Part shown: positions 55,067 to 64,000 of the stretch, one piece after another | How positions within the stretch are numbered: the first letter of the stretch is position 1 | Layout: each line of letters opens with the position of its first letter | DNA from: RHLJ01 sp963974345 | GTDB taxonomy: Bacteria; Bacteroidota; Rhodothermia; Balneolales; Balneolaceae | Length of the DNA: 64,000 nucleotides | Direction: 5' to 3' | Assembly: GCA_963974345.1 (NCBI GenBank) | Contig: CAXBBW010000016.1 | Coordinates: forward strand, 1-64,000 | Notes under the pieces: generated by a model | The model's input: only the letters and a program-made list of their open reading frames with translations | The model's database searches: none | Told to the model about the DNA's origin: nothing | Program-made: the position numbers and the translations under genes

Positions 55067-56683
55067 TTAAGCTTCTTGTGCTGCTAAAATTTGATCGATT
55101 ACTGTTTTTGCGGTAGCTATCACATCAGTCCCAAATTCATCACTTAAAACACCACTAGATGCGAGTGATTCCATTTCTTTACCATATTTACTCAATACAG
55201 TTTCAAGAAATTGTGATTGAAACTCACTAATTTTTTCAACAGGTAATTTATCAAGTAAACCTTCAGCATTCACTTTAAGAAGAACAATTTCGCGTTCAAC
55301 TGGAAGTGGCTTATAAACATCTTGCTTTAAGAGTTCCGCAGTACGCTCACCTCTTCTAAGCTGTGCTTGTGTTGCAGGATCAAGATCAGAACCAAACTTA
55401 GCAAAAGCTTCAAGCTCTCGATATTGAGCTAAATCAAGTTTTAAAGTACCTGAAAGTTTTCTCATTGATTTCACCTGTGCTGAACCACCAACACGAGATA
55501 CTGATATCCCAACATCAATTGCTGGACGAGTACCAGAATTGAATAAATCAGTATCTAAGAAAATCTGACCATCAGTAATAGAAATTACGTTGGTTGGAAT
55601 ATAAGCAGAAACGTCACCCGCTTGTGTTTCTATAATTGGTAAAGCCGTTAAAGAACCACCACCTTTTACCATTGGCTTTAATACCTCTGGCAAATTATTC
55701 ATTGCCTGAGCTACTTTATCATCATTAATAATTTTTGCAGATCTTTCTAAAAGACGACTGTGTAAATAGAATACATCACCTGGATATGCTTCACGTCCCG
55801 GAGGTCTTTTCAAAAGTAGTGAAAGCTCACGGTAAGCTACTGCCTGCTTCGATAAATCATCATAAACAACTAATGCATGACGACCAGTATCTCGGAAATA
55901 CTCACCAACTGTTGCTCCTGCAAAAGGAGCAATATATTGCAATGGTGCAGCATCACTAGCAGGAGCACTGATAATTACAGAATACTCCATAGCTCCATTC
56001 TCTTCAAGAACTTTATAGATATTTGCAACCGTTGATGCTTTTTGACCAATAGCTACATAAATACAAAAAACTGGTTTTTCAGAGTTTTGGGTAGCTTTTT
56101 GATTCAAAATTGTATCAACAGCAACAGAGGTTTTACCTGTTTGACGATCACCAATTATCAACTCACGTTGACCACGACCAATAGGAATAAGTGAATCAAT
56201 CGCCTTAAGACCTGTTTGAAGAGGTTCAGTAACAGGCTCTCGATAAATTACACCAGGGGCTTTTCTTTCTAACGGAAGTTTGATGGTTTCACCTGTAATA
56301 GGTCCTTTACCATCAATTGGATTTCCTAATGGATCAATTACACGTCCTAATAAACCGTCACCAACATTCATTGATGCGATACTCTTAGTACGTTTAACAA
56401 CATCACCTTCTTCCACAGCATTACCTGCGTTAAAAAGTACGATACCAACGTTATCTTCTTCTAAGTTAAGTACCATTCCTGTAGCAGCAACTCCATTTTC
56501 GTCTTTTGAATCTGGAAGAACTACTAATTCACCGGCTTCTACTTGTGAAAGTCCGTAAACACGTGCAATACCATCACCTACTTCTAGTACGGTACCTACA
56601 TCATATACATCTGCTTCGTTATCGAAGCCCGAAAGTTGTTTACGTAATATAGCTGAAACTTCGTCTGGTCTGACTTGGCTCAT
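55067..56683 (-). CDS. atpA: ATP synthase F1 alpha subunit
   Basis: A non-catalytic nucleotide-binding subunit of 538 residues with P-loop GDRQTGKTSVA near 180 and the Walker B strand HALVVYDDLSKQAVAYREL. The VISVTDGQIFLDTDLFNSG-type and RPAIDVGISVSRVGGSAQVKSM blocks form the nucleotide-binding interface. The length is slightly above the common 500-515, because of inserts near the P-loop side and C terminus. It precedes atpG by 3 bases. Confidence 0.97.
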   Translation of the reverse strand: MSQVRPDEVSAILRKQLSGFDNEADVYDVGTVLEVGDGIARVYGLSQVEAGELVVLPDSKDENGVAATGMVLNLEEDNVGIVLFNAGNAVEEGDVVKRTKSIASMNVGDGLLGRVIDPLGNPIDGKGPITGETIKLPLERKAPGVIYREPVTEPLQTGLKAIDSLIPIGRGQRELIIGDRQTGKTSVAVDTILNQKATQNSEKPVFCIYVAIGQKASTVANIYKVLEENGAMEYSVIISAPASDAAPLQYIAPFAGATVGEYFRDTGRHALVVYDDLSKQAVAYRELSLLLKRPPGREAYPGDVFYLHSRLLERSAKIINDDKVAQAMNNLPEVLKPMVKGGGSLTALPIIETQAGDVSAYIPTNVISITDGQIFLDTDLFNSGTRPAIDVGISVSRVGGSAQVKSMRKLSGTLKLDLAQYRELEAFAKFGSDLDPATQAQLRRGERTAELLKQDVYKPLPVEREIVLLKVNAEGLLDKLPVEKISEFQSQFLETVLSKYGKEMESLASSGVLSDEFGTDVIATAKTVIDQILAAQEA

Positions 56684-56713
56684 TGTATTATTAGTTTCTG
56701 AATCGTTTTAATT

Positions 56714-57262
56714 CTATTCCACGCTATTTGCGAGGAACATTTGTTCAAGCTGTTCTAATTTGTGTTTAACGGTTCCATCAATTACCGTATCCTGAATTTT
56801 AACTAAAAGACCACCTTTCAAATCTAATTGCTCTTTTAAATTCATTTCTACTTTCTTAGAAGTAGATTTTTCCAACACTTTTTTAAGCTCTTTAATTTGT
56901 TCGCTATCTAAAGACTTAGCAGTGCGCACTTCAACTTCAATAATTCCAGCGAATTCATTGTATTGCTCTATAAAAGCTGATACAATTTCTACTAAAATTG
57001 CTGTTCTCTCTTTGGCAGAAATTAGCTTTATAAACTCGTTAGTGAGTTTACTAACATTCTTTCCAAAAATTGAATGAAGTGCTGCTTCTTTATCAGAAGG
57101 TTTGATAACAGGACTTTTTAGAAAAACTAATAGCTCCTTTGAGTTATCAATAGTTCCTTTGATAAATAAGATATCTTTTAGCGTTTCTTCAACTACATTT
57201 TGTTCCTTTGCTGTTTCCAACAAAGCTGTAGCATAACGTCGCGCTGCTTTAGACACCAACAT
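56714..57262 (-). CDS. atpH: ATP synthase F1 delta subunit
   Basis: The peripheral-stalk delta subunit, 182 residues. An N-terminal helical domain (LVSKAARRYATALLETAKEQN) is followed by the C-terminal LKGGLLVKIQDTVIDGTVKHKLEQL signature near 150-175. It links F1 alpha to the b subunits. It lies between atpF (11 bases upstream) and atpA (30 bases downstream). Confidence 0.95.
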   Translation of the reverse strand: MLVSKAARRYATALLETAKEQNVVEETLKDILFIKGTIDNSKELLVFLKSPVIKPSDKEAALHSIFGKNVSKLTNEFIKLISAKERTAILVEIVSAFIEQYNEFAGIIEVEVRTAKSLDSEQIKELKKVLEKSTSKKVEMNLKEQLDLKGGLLVKIQDTVIDGTVKHKLEQLEQMFLANSVE

Positions 57263-57273
57263 AGATTATTGAG

Positions 57274-57789
57274 TTAATTTTTTGACAAGTCGTTGATAAA
57301 ATTATCAACAAGCTTGCTATTCTTTTTTGAGTCGAGCTCTGAATCAAGAATGGTTGAAGCTGCTTTAATAGCTAAATGTGCAACTTCTTGTCGCAGTTCA
57401 GTTAAAGCTTGTTTCTTTTCTTGTTCAATTGAAGCTCGAGCTTGTTCAACGAGTTGTGTAGCATCGTCTTTTGCTTTCGTAATAAGGTCTTCACGAAGTA
57501 TCTCTGCTTCTTCTTTAGCCTTCTTACGAATTTGCTGTGCATTCGCTTCTGCTTCACGAAGTGCCTTCTCATTATCTTTAGAAACTTGCTCAGCTTTAGC
57601 TAATGCTTGCTCAGCAGATTCTAAAGAATCTTTGATTTTGGCTTCTCGCTCATTGAGCGATTTCATGATTGGAGGTACGGCGTACTTCATCATCACCAAT
57701 AAGAACAAAATCATGGATATTAAAATCCAGATTGCGAACCCTGGGTTAAATGATAGAATTCCACCTCCGCCTGCTAAAAGAAAAGTCAT
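57274..57789 (-). CDS. atpF: ATP synthase F0 b subunit
   Basis: The peripheral stalk b subunit, 171 residues. One membrane helix (about 12-33, NPGFAIWILISMILFLLVMM) is followed by a long charged coiled coil rich in Ala, Glu, Lys and Arg. It dimerises and holds F1 static against F0. It starts 13 bases after atpE. Confidence 0.95.
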   Translation of the reverse strand: MTFLLAGGGGILSFNPGFAIWILISMILFLLVMMKYAVPPIMKSLNEREAKIKDSLESAEQALAKAEQVSKDNEKALREAEANAQQIRKKAKEEAEILREDLITKAKDDATQLVEQARASIEQEKKQALTELRQEVAHLAIKAASTILDSELDSKKNSKLVDNFINDLSKN

Positions 57790-57802
57790 GGATAATCCTT
57801 AA

Positions 57803-58024
57803 TTATGAACCAATTCCTAATGCAAGAAGGATACAAATTACCATTCCAAGAAGGGCTACACCCTCGATGAAAGCGGCAGTTAGAATCATTGCTCCACGAA
57901 TATCTCCAGATGCTTCTGGTTGTCGTGCAATACTTTCTGTTGCGCCTTTACCGATCATTCCGATTCCGATTCCTGCGCCTAAAGCTACGATTCCAGCTCC
58001 AATACCGGCTGCTAAAAGTCCCAT
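57803..58024 (-). CDS. atpE: ATP synthase F0 c subunit
   Basis: The rotor-ring proteolipid, 73 residues and two helices joined by the polar loop ARQPE. The ion-binding Glu lies in AFIEGVALLGMV in helix 2. Gly rather than Ser or Thr follows it, and the other sodium-site residues are not evident, so a proton-driven ring is expected. It sits between atpB and atpF as usual. Confidence 0.96.
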   Translation of the reverse strand: MGLLAAGIGAGIVALGAGIGIGMIGKGATESIARQPEASGDIRGAMILTAAFIEGVALLGMVICILLALGIGS

Positions 58025-58069
58025 AGTATTCTATTTTTATTTGTTTGAGTTATTTATGTGTAAAAATAA

Positions 58070-59137
58070 TTATGCTGAATGTTCAGCGTGATAATGTTCT
58101 TCGGAGTGATTATGGTCTTCTGCTGCCATTCCAATAAACACCGCAGAAAGAAGAGTGAAAATATAAGCCTGTAATAAACCTACAAAAACCTTCAGGGCAT
58201 ATAATACAACAGTTAATGCAACTGAAACCACACTAATTCCATAACCACCAATCGGACCGAATAAATCTGCAAAAATAAAAATTAATCCGAGTATTGCGAT
58301 AATCATGATTTTACCTGAAAGCATATTAGCAAACAATCGAATTGCTAATGCAAAAGGCTTTGTGAAAACTCCTAAAATTTCTACAGGTGTTAGTATCGCT
58401 CTTACCCAAGTAGGTACCCCTGGAAACCAGAATATATGCCCCCAATAATCTTTAGTTCCACTAAATTGAGTTACAAAAAATGTCATCACAGCTAGGGTTG
58501 CTGTAACTGTTAAATCAGCAGTTGCTGTTGCAGCCCAAGGAAAAAGACCAAATAAGTTCATAAATGCAATCCCCATAAACATAGTAAAAAAGTAAGGGAC
58601 ATATTTATCTGCTTTGTGGTCATCTATATTTGCTCGTGCTACATCATCTCTTATGAACACAAAAAGTATTTCAAATATATTTTGTAAAACACCCTGTGGC
58701 TCAACTTGACTACCAATTCCTTTCTGGTAGCGTTTAGACATTGAAACTGTAAGCCATACAGCTAGAATCATTCCCATCCAAAAGTAAACTAGGTGAGATG
58801 TTATAGAAAAGTCGATAAGTAGATGACCACCTTGTGGTGGAACTAGCAGATGATCTACATCATTAAATTCTGAATTTTCAATTAAAGAATGAGTACTAAG
58901 TGCCGCACTAAATCTTTTAGCACCAGAGGCATCTTCCCAAAGAATCAATCTAGGGAGATAAATCTTCCCCCCATTAATAAATCCTGGGACTTTAAAATAA
59001 TCGTGATCAGCTACAGTTCCCATAACATCTAATATAGGTTCTTCGTCCCCACTAGCTGCGTCTGATGCAAATATATTTGGGGTACTCGCTGATAAAAAAA
59101 GAATCGTAAGAAATACGCGACGCAGGGTCTGGATCAT
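58070..59137 (-). CDS. atpB: ATP synthase F0 a subunit
   Basis: The stator a subunit, 355 residues, with an N-terminal signal-like segment (residues 1-24) and an extra periplasmic domain typical of Bacteroidota. Later helices carry the essential Arg in LAIRLFANMLSGKI and the second half-channel FVGLLQAYIFTLLSAVFIGMA. A His-rich tail (EDHNHSEEHYHAEH) ends the protein. It starts one base after the AtpI-like gene ends. Confidence 0.95.
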   Translation of the reverse strand: MIQTLRRVFLTILFLSASTPNIFASDAASGDEEPILDVMGTVADHDYFKVPGFINGGKIYLPRLILWEDASGAKRFSAALSTHSLIENSEFNDVDHLLVPPQGGHLLIDFSITSHLVYFWMGMILAVWLTVSMSKRYQKGIGSQVEPQGVLQNIFEILFVFIRDDVARANIDDHKADKYVPYFFTMFMGIAFMNLFGLFPWAATATADLTVTATLAVMTFFVTQFSGTKDYWGHIFWFPGVPTWVRAILTPVEILGVFTKPFALAIRLFANMLSGKIMIIAILGLIFIFADLFGPIGGYGISVVSVALTVVLYALKVFVGLLQAYIFTLLSAVFIGMAAEDHNHSEEHYHAEHSA

Positions 59138-59508
59138 TACTGTTTACTGCTTTTCTTGTCTAAGATCTTGTTGAATAAAATCATTTCTGTTATAGAATTG
59201 TAAAGATAGGAAATTATGAAACTAACTGTAAAGTAGATTTCATCAATTTTTGTTACTCCAAGCAAAATACCGATAATAATTAGAACTGTTATAAATCGAC
59301 CTATCAAAGAAAAAAAGAAAATCTTATTAAATTGATTCCATTCACTATCCCAGAAAGTATCTAGAATCCAAGCACTTACTAAAATTGAAGAGGTGCTTAA
59401 AAGAGCCCCTAGAAATAGTCCAGTAGCTTTGTAAATGGGGAGAAAAAAAAATGTGCTTAGTAAAAAAAATAGAATCAATAAATTCACTTTAACAAGCTTC
59501 TTTAGCAT
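59137..59508 (-). CDS. AtpI-like F0 accessory membrane protein
   Basis: A 123-residue protein with four hydrophobic helices and charged ends (start MLKKLVKVNLL, end KILDKKSSKQ). It lacks a clear domain signature, but its place between atpZ and atpB matches the AtpI position. The arrangement resembles AtpI/UncI family proteins of other F0 operons. It overlaps the atpB start by one base and lies 2 bases after atpZ. A role in ring assembly is inferred from context. Confidence 0.65.
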   Translation of the reverse strand: MLKKLVKVNLLILFFLLSTFFFLPIYKATGLFLGALLSTSSILVSAWILDTFWDSEWNQFNKIFFFSLIGRFITVLIIIGILLGVTKIDEIYFTVSFIISYLYNSITEMILFNKILDKKSSKQ

Positions 59509-59510
59509 AG

Positions 59511-59789
59511 TTAGCCTTTTGAATTATTGTCTAGTTTTTTTGCAATTCGAAAAATTGAGAAGAAAAAGAATACAATTCCAATAAATGCACCCACTAATAA
59601 TCCCCATGGGCTACTCCCCATGTACGTATCAAATAGATAGCCAGCTATCAATGGAAGAATGATTATAGCTGCGATTTCAACCCCAAGTCCAAGATACTCT
59701 CTATATTTGCTAGGAAGAAAGTTTGAACTCAACTTACTACCCTGCTGCTTTTGCTTTAAGATGTGTTCCTTTTTCATAATCAGCATCAC
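59511..59789 (-). CDS. atpZ: AtpZ-like F0F1 assembly protein
   Basis: A 92-residue protein with two helices: LGLGVEIAAIIILPLIAGYLFDTYMGSSPWG, then LLVGAFIGIVFFFFSIFRIAKK. This is the AtpZ/AtpI pattern thought to help c-ring assembly and Mg/Ca uptake. The frame overlaps the upstream bactofilin gene by 53 bases from the first ATG; a later in-frame ATG at 59777 would reduce the overlap to 41. It starts the ATP synthase operon. Confidence 0.8.
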   Translation of the reverse strand: MMLIMKKEHILKQKQQGSKLSSNFLPSKYREYLGLGVEIAAIIILPLIAGYLFDTYMGSSPWGLLVGAFIGIVFFFFSIFRIAKKLDNNSKG

Positions 59790-60180
59790 TTGCTTGTGAC
59801 AATCCTTTTACACCTTCACCCATACGACATGCACCATTTATTTGAGCACCTTCTTCCACAATCAAAGTTTTGGTATAAATATTTCCGTCAATAATTGCAT
59901 CTTTTCTAAGTACTAAGCGGTTTGATACTTTAACTTCCCCTTCCACTCTTCCAGCAATATCCGCATCTGAAGAAGTAACATTCCCCACTACTCTACCTTT
60001 ATCCGTTATAATTAGTTTTCCTTTGGATATTGCTTCACCATCAACTGTTCCACCAATTCGGATATCCGAAGCTGCATGAAGGTTCCCTTTTAATTTTGTG
60101 CCTTCACTTATAATATTCACAGATGGGGAGGTATTTTGTTGAGTACTCACTTTTGATCCTGTTTTGTTAGCGTTGAACAT
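59737..60180 (-). CDS. bactofilin
   Basis: A polymer-forming cytoskeletal protein of 147 residues. The core of short repeats (LHAASDIRIGGTVDGE, ITDKGRVVGNV, ADIAGRVEGEV, KDAIIDGNIYTKTL) forms a right-handed beta helix from about 25 to 115. The flanks are unstructured and rich in Lys. Bactofilins form filaments at the membrane without nucleotides and shape cells or place peptidoglycan enzymes. It lies 3 bases after an M23 peptidase gene, a common functional pair. Confidence 0.92.
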   Translation of the reverse strand: MFNANKTGSKVSTQQNTSPSVNIISEGTKLKGNLHAASDIRIGGTVDGEAISKGKLIITDKGRVVGNVTSSDADIAGRVEGEVKVSNRLVLRKDAIIDGNIYTKTLIVEEGAQINGACRMGEGVKGLSQASDADYEKGTHLKAKAAG

Positions 60181-60183
60181 ATA

Positions 60184-61044
60184 TTACTGAATTAAATACA
60201 TTGATGGGTCTTGAGGGAGCCCATTTTTCCAAATTTCTAGATGAAGATGTGGCCCAGAACTTGATACACCTACATTCCCTGTTTCTCCAATTATATCGCC
60301 TTTTAAAATAACATCTCCATTTTTTTTTGTGAGAGACGAGCAGTGTTTATAAATACTTAGTAGTCCCTCGGCATGTTGTACTGATATTACATAACCATCA
60401 CTTATTGTCCAAGTAGCATTAATAATCGTCCCATCTGCAATAGATGTGATTAATTCCTTTTCTTTTGTTGCTACGTCAATACCAAAATGTAGATTCTCAG
60501 GTTCATACCCTCTCGTTAATGTTCCGTTAACTGGAAAACTAGCTGGGAAATCTGGTGCAGCTTTAAAAATGTTTGAAAAAAATACCCCTGAAGTATTTAC
60601 CTGCTCGCTTGTTGGATTTACATCAAAGCGGCTGGCAAAAACGTCAGAAACTTGTTGAGTTGTGTTATTAAACATTGATATAAATCTATCATCCATTACC
60701 AATGTAGTATCAATACTTAGCCTAATCACATTCTTCATTTCTTCTAGTTGATAATCCCTTACTATCAATGAATCTTGTAAGGCAATCACTCTTTGAGTAA
60801 TATCTTCAACTTGAACTCTCATCTCGGCATCTTCTTTACTATACAATAATGCGCCAATGGGTGTAAGCATAAAAAGTAATGCGACAACAATAGATAGCAT
60901 CACGCAAATAAAGGTAAGGAATGTGAAAAACTGATTCGGTTTAAAAAAATACGAATTGTCTTCCCCAGGTCTTGAATCATCAAGAAGAATCACAGTGATT
61001 TTCTTCAGCCGTTGTTCGTAAAGTTTTTTAAGGAAATTAAACAT
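60184..61044 (-). CDS. M23-family peptidoglycan peptidase
   Basis: A 286-residue protein with one membrane helix (about 38-60), a coiled-coil-like region (about 65-120) and a LytM/M23 domain. The zinc-binding motifs are HFGIDVATK (HxxxD) and SSGPHLHLEIW (HxH). It should cut peptidoglycan cross-links from the periplasmic side. The bactofilin gene follows after 3 bases, which points to spatial control of cell-wall growth. Confidence 0.92.
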   Translation of the reverse strand: MFNFLKKLYEQRLKKITVILLDDSRPGEDNSYFFKPNQFFTFLTFICVMLSIVVALLFMLTPIGALLYSKEDAEMRVQVEDITQRVIALQDSLIVRDYQLEEMKNVIRLSIDTTLVMDDRFISMFNNTTQQVSDVFASRFDVNPTSEQVNTSGVFFSNIFKAAPDFPASFPVNGTLTRGYEPENLHFGIDVATKEKELITSIADGTIINATWTISDGYVISVQHAEGLLSIYKHCSSLTKKNGDVILKGDIIGETGNVGVSSSGPHLHLEIWKNGLPQDPSMYLIQ

Positions 61045-61072
61045 AGATCAATCTTCTGTGCTAAAGATGCAC

Positions 61073-62335
61073 TTAATACTCAGTTATTACATTAAAAATT
61101 GAAACCAATTTTTTAGTTAACAATCTTCTATCAAATTTATTAATAAATGATTCGTTAGGTGTTGGTAAAATTTCTTCTGATAAAAGAGTAATTACTGTTT
61201 CAATATTCTTCGCTAATCCTGTTATATCTTTTGGGTCAGAAATATATGCAAACCCGTATTCCTTTAGAGTATCTTTTATATCCCCTTCAGGAACCAGAGC
61301 TATGATAGGTTTTTTACTTGCCATATACTCATAGGTTTTCCCAAGAGAAAGAGTAGATGAATTTTTTTTATGAGAATTATTGAGCCAAAGGACATCTGCT
61401 TTCATTAAGTTTTTAACTGCTTCTGAATGAGGAAGAAATCCAAAATTAATAACATTTTTTTCTAATCCATATTGTTTGAAAAGTGAAGAGTATTCGTTAT
61501 TCAAATTCCCTTGAAATTGAAGTTCTATCTTGTCATTTAAAGATGAATTTTCATTTAAAAAAAGAGCCATTGCTTCAATAAATTTTTCTGGGCCACTTTC
61601 TGGGTAAAAGGTGCCACTATAAAGAAAACTTATTTTTTCTGAATCTCTATTTTCATTTTTAAAAGCAAAATCTTCTGGGTCAAATCCATGACTAATTACT
61701 TTTACCTTCTTAGTATTAACATTTCTTTTATCGACTGCACTGGCAATGAGATTGTTAATGGCAATAATTTGATCAGCTACTTTTAAAGTTTCTGATTCTA
61801 TTTTACTCATTTTTAAGTAATGAAGTTGAGTAGGATAACTTAAAAGATGACTTTCTAGCCAGTCATCTCGTAAGTCCATTACAACTGGAATATTAAACTC
61901 TTCTTTTATTTTCTTTGCAAGAATTAGATTAGAATATGGTGGCGCCGTGGCAAAAACCAAATCAATACTTTTATCTGCGATTATTTCTTTTGCTTTCTGA
62001 AATCCTGGTTTAATCCAACCCTTTTTGTTATCAGGAAACCAGAAAAATTGAGACACTTTTCTAAGATAATTCTCAATACTTGAAGATAAGTTTACTTTGC
62101 GATTACCGGATTTATGAAGAAGCGTTTTTCCTTTAACTCTATGTACTTCAACATTTAGGGTTGTTAATTCCTTTTGTAAAGAATCATCAAAGGCATGATA
62201 GGCGCCTGGTTCAGGGCAAAGTACAATTGGATTCCATCCAAATTCACGAAGATACTTTACAAATTTAAGCGGACGTTGTACTCCACTTCCTCCCATTGGA
62301 GGAAAGTAATAGACGATTACAAGTACGTTTTTCAT
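61073..62335 (-). CDS. GT4-family glycosyltransferase
   Basis: A 420-residue GT-B glycosyltransferase. YYFPPMGGSGVQRPLKFVKYLREFGWNPIVLCP is the acceptor loop and KISFLYSGTFYPESGPEKFIEAM opens the donor domain. LGKTYEYMASKKPIIALVPEGD is the nucleotide-sugar region with the conserved Glu. It may add sugars to an envelope glycan. It lies between guaB and the M23 gene, 14 bases after guaB. Confidence 0.9.
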   Translation of the reverse strand: MKNVLVIVYYFPPMGGSGVQRPLKFVKYLREFGWNPIVLCPEPGAYHAFDDSLQKELTTLNVEVHRVKGKTLLHKSGNRKVNLSSSIENYLRKVSQFFWFPDNKKGWIKPGFQKAKEIIADKSIDLVFATAPPYSNLILAKKIKEEFNIPVVMDLRDDWLESHLLSYPTQLHYLKMSKIESETLKVADQIIAINNLIASAVDKRNVNTKKVKVISHGFDPEDFAFKNENRDSEKISFLYSGTFYPESGPEKFIEAMALFLNENSSLNDKIELQFQGNLNNEYSSLFKQYGLEKNVINFGFLPHSEAVKNLMKADVLWLNNSHKKNSSTLSLGKTYEYMASKKPIIALVPEGDIKDTLKEYGFAYISDPKDITGLAKNIETVITLLSEEILPTPNESFINKFDRRLLTKKLVSIFNVITEY

Positions 62336-62349
62336 TTCTGAGTGTTCGA

Positions 62350-63837
62350 TCAGACTGAATAGTTAGGTGCTTCTTTTGTAATCTGAACTGAATGAGGGTG
62401 ACTTTCTTTGTATGAAGCTGCTGAGATTTGAACAAACTCAGCATTTGTTTTCAGTTCTTCAATTGTAGCGGTTCCGCAATAACCCATTGCAGCTTTTAGC
62501 CCACCGCTCATTTGATGAACTACTTCTCCTAAATATCCTTTAAAAGCTACTCTTCCTTCTATTCCTTCAGGAACTAATTTATTTATATCATCTTCAACAT
62601 CTTGGAAATAACGATCTTTAGAGCCCTTTTTCATAGCCCCAATACTTCCCATACCTCGATATGATTTATATTTTCTAGATTCATAGATAATCGTTTCACC
62701 TGGGCTCTCATCTACTCCTGCGAACATTGATCCCATCATTACTACATCCGCTCCGCCAGCTATTGCTTTTGGAATATCTCCGGTTTGCTTAATTCCACCA
62801 TCTGCAACTAAACCGATACCATTTTTACTGCAAAACTCTGCAACTTCCATTACCGCACTAAGCTGTGGGACTCCAATACCTGTAACAATTCTTGTAGTAC
62901 AAATTGATCCTGGCCCAACACCAACTTTTACTACATCGGCGCCTGCATCCGCTAAAGCTTCTGCTGCGGCTCTGGTGGCAATATTCCCACCAATTACATT
63001 TAAATCGGAGTATTTTTTTTTAATTGCAGAAACGGTAGATAACACGCCTTGAGAATGACCATGAGCAGTATCAACTGTTATTATATCTACCCCTTCATTT
63101 ACTAATGCATCTACTCTTTCCATAGTATCTGGGGTTACGCCAACCGCAGCACCTACTCTTAATCTTCCTAAGTCATCTTTACAAGCATTAGGAAAGTTCA
63201 TTTTTTTCTCGATATCCTTGAAAGTGATGAGTCCCACCAATTTGTCTTTTGAATCAACAATTGGGAGCTTTTCAACTTTATAAGATTGTAGAATTTCTTC
63301 AGCTTGTTTTAAATTTGTCCCTTCTTTTCCAGTGATCAAATTTTCTTTAGTCATTATATCACCAAGTTTACGAGACAACTCAGACTCAAAACGTAAATCA
63401 CGATTAGTCACAATCCCAATCAAAGTTCCCTTTTTATCCACTATAGGAATTCCTCCTATTTTATGGACTCTCATAAGATTACGTGCATCTTTAACTGTTG
63501 CTTCAGCTCCAAGAGTTACAGGATCTACAATCATTCCACTTTCACTTCTTTTCACCAAACGAACTTGCTCGGCTTGATCTTCGATAGTCATGTTCTTGTG
63601 CAGCATTGCAATCCCGCCCTCTCTAGCTAGCGCAATTGCTAGCCGATATTCAGAAACAGTGTCCATTGCAGCACTTAAAATAGGTACATTTAACTTGAGT
63701 GTTGGAGTCAGGTAAACACTTATATCTACTTCCCGTGGAAGAACTTGAGAATAACTAGGGACTAAAAGAACATCATCGTAAGTAAGCCCTTGACGAGTAA
63801 TTCGATCGAAGGGAGTAACATCATTCAATTTGTGCAT
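62350..63837 (-). CDS. guaB: inosine-5'-monophosphate dehydrogenase
   Basis: A 495-residue IMP dehydrogenase, the first committed step of GMP synthesis. LTYDDVLLVPSYS opens the TIM barrel, and two CBS domains are inserted at about residues 95-215. The catalytic loop is GVGPGSICTTRIVTG with the nucleophilic Cys. The flap region GMGSIGAMKKGSKDRYFQ follows. The length is usual. It is first in a run of minus-strand genes. Confidence 0.96.
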   Translation of the reverse strand: MHKLNDVTPFDRITRQGLTYDDVLLVPSYSQVLPREVDISVYLTPTLKLNVPILSAAMDTVSEYRLAIALAREGGIAMLHKNMTIEDQAEQVRLVKRSESGMIVDPVTLGAEATVKDARNLMRVHKIGGIPIVDKKGTLIGIVTNRDLRFESELSRKLGDIMTKENLITGKEGTNLKQAEEILQSYKVEKLPIVDSKDKLVGLITFKDIEKKMNFPNACKDDLGRLRVGAAVGVTPDTMERVDALVNEGVDIITVDTAHGHSQGVLSTVSAIKKKYSDLNVIGGNIATRAAAEALADAGADVVKVGVGPGSICTTRIVTGIGVPQLSAVMEVAEFCSKNGIGLVADGGIKQTGDIPKAIAGGADVVMMGSMFAGVDESPGETIIYESRKYKSYRGMGSIGAMKKGSKDRYFQDVEDDINKLVPEGIEGRVAFKGYLGEVVHQMSGGLKAAMGYCGTATIEELKTNAEFVQISAASYKESHPHSVQITKEAPNYSV

Positions 63838-63958
63838 GAAACAGGAAATTTTGCTTGCGGTTTTTCAAAGATAAGCATATCTGTTTGCAAGTGCTTTATT
63901 CATTAAACTAATTTTTCAAATTCTCGTAAGAGAATACTTAAAATAAATATCTTTAGGC

Positions 63959-64000
63959 ATGAGTGAACATCAAATTTACAGCAAAAAAGAAATAAGTAAT
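63959..64000 (+). CDS. start of an unknown gene (3' truncated)
   Basis: ATG at 63959 opens MSEHQIYSKKEISN and runs to the window end without a stop. The fourteen residues are too few to name a family. It diverges from guaB, with about 120 bases of AT-rich DNA between them. Confidence 0.5.
   Translation, partial: MSEHQIYSKKEISN

Noticed and set aside
57803..58024. Sodium-driven ATP synthase ring
   Set aside because: The residue after the ion-binding Glu is Gly and other sodium-site residues are not seen.

Overview
The window reads as chromosomal DNA of an AT-rich member of the Bacteroidota/Balneolota group. Signs are a type IX secretion C-terminal sorting domain (NYPNPFNPST type, 9224-9604), a FecR-like protein, a Wzi-type capsule protein, a bactofilin, an ald gene, and an F0F1 ATP synthase operon (atpB-E-F-H-A-G) without atpD and atpC. 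The genus cannot be fixed from the sequence alone.

Layout. 1-12608: the end of an unknown gene, a membrane protein, a queD-queE-SDR operon, a redox/repair operon (4'-phosphopantetheinyl transferase, DUF2520, alkyltransferase-like protein, two thioredoxin-fold proteins), lysS with a LolC/E-type permease, a truncated T9SS protein, ald, and a GHL10 lipoprotein. 13246-21880: a hybrid sensor locus (histidine kinase, FecR-like protein, 1571-residue PKD-repeat protein). 21969-27538: trkA-trkH, a lipoprotein that seems to join two protease-inhibitor folds, and an MFS sugar-type transporter.

27593-39105 is the accessory region and the main point of interest. A tyrosine recombinase on the minus strand diverges from a run of small genes, nearly all on the plus strand and separated by long imperfect inverted repeats. 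The boundaries of the first cassette can be derived: 9 bases at 28521-28529 are the exact reverse complement of 29287-29295, as expected for the split attC site of an integron cassette. Two other spacers end in an identical 28-bp arm 8.7 kb apart, and another is a compact attC-like hairpin ending in GTTGGAG. The recombinase lacks the insertion that defines IntI, so this looks like an integron-like cassette platform driven by a Xer-like recombinase. Cargo includes two unknown genes, a CPBP protease, an MBOAT-like membrane protein, a metallophosphoesterase, a membrane protein of unknown function, an SDR/DUF2867 protein, a class III nucleotide cyclase, a Gdx/SugE-type SMR exporter, and an AraC regulator with a DoxX-like protein.

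39154-53992 is an envelope and surface-polysaccharide region: CotH kinase, TIM-barrel epimerase-like protein, MMPL/RND transporter, DUF3047 protein, glycosyltransferases, HTTM-like pair, Wzi-like protein, MlaC/HpnM-like protein and TolC-like protein. 54080-63837, all on the minus strand, carries tRNA-Ser(UGA), the ATP synthase genes with AtpZ/AtpI-like proteins, bactofilin, an M23 peptidase, a glycosyltransferase and guaB. A new gene begins at 63959 and runs off the window.
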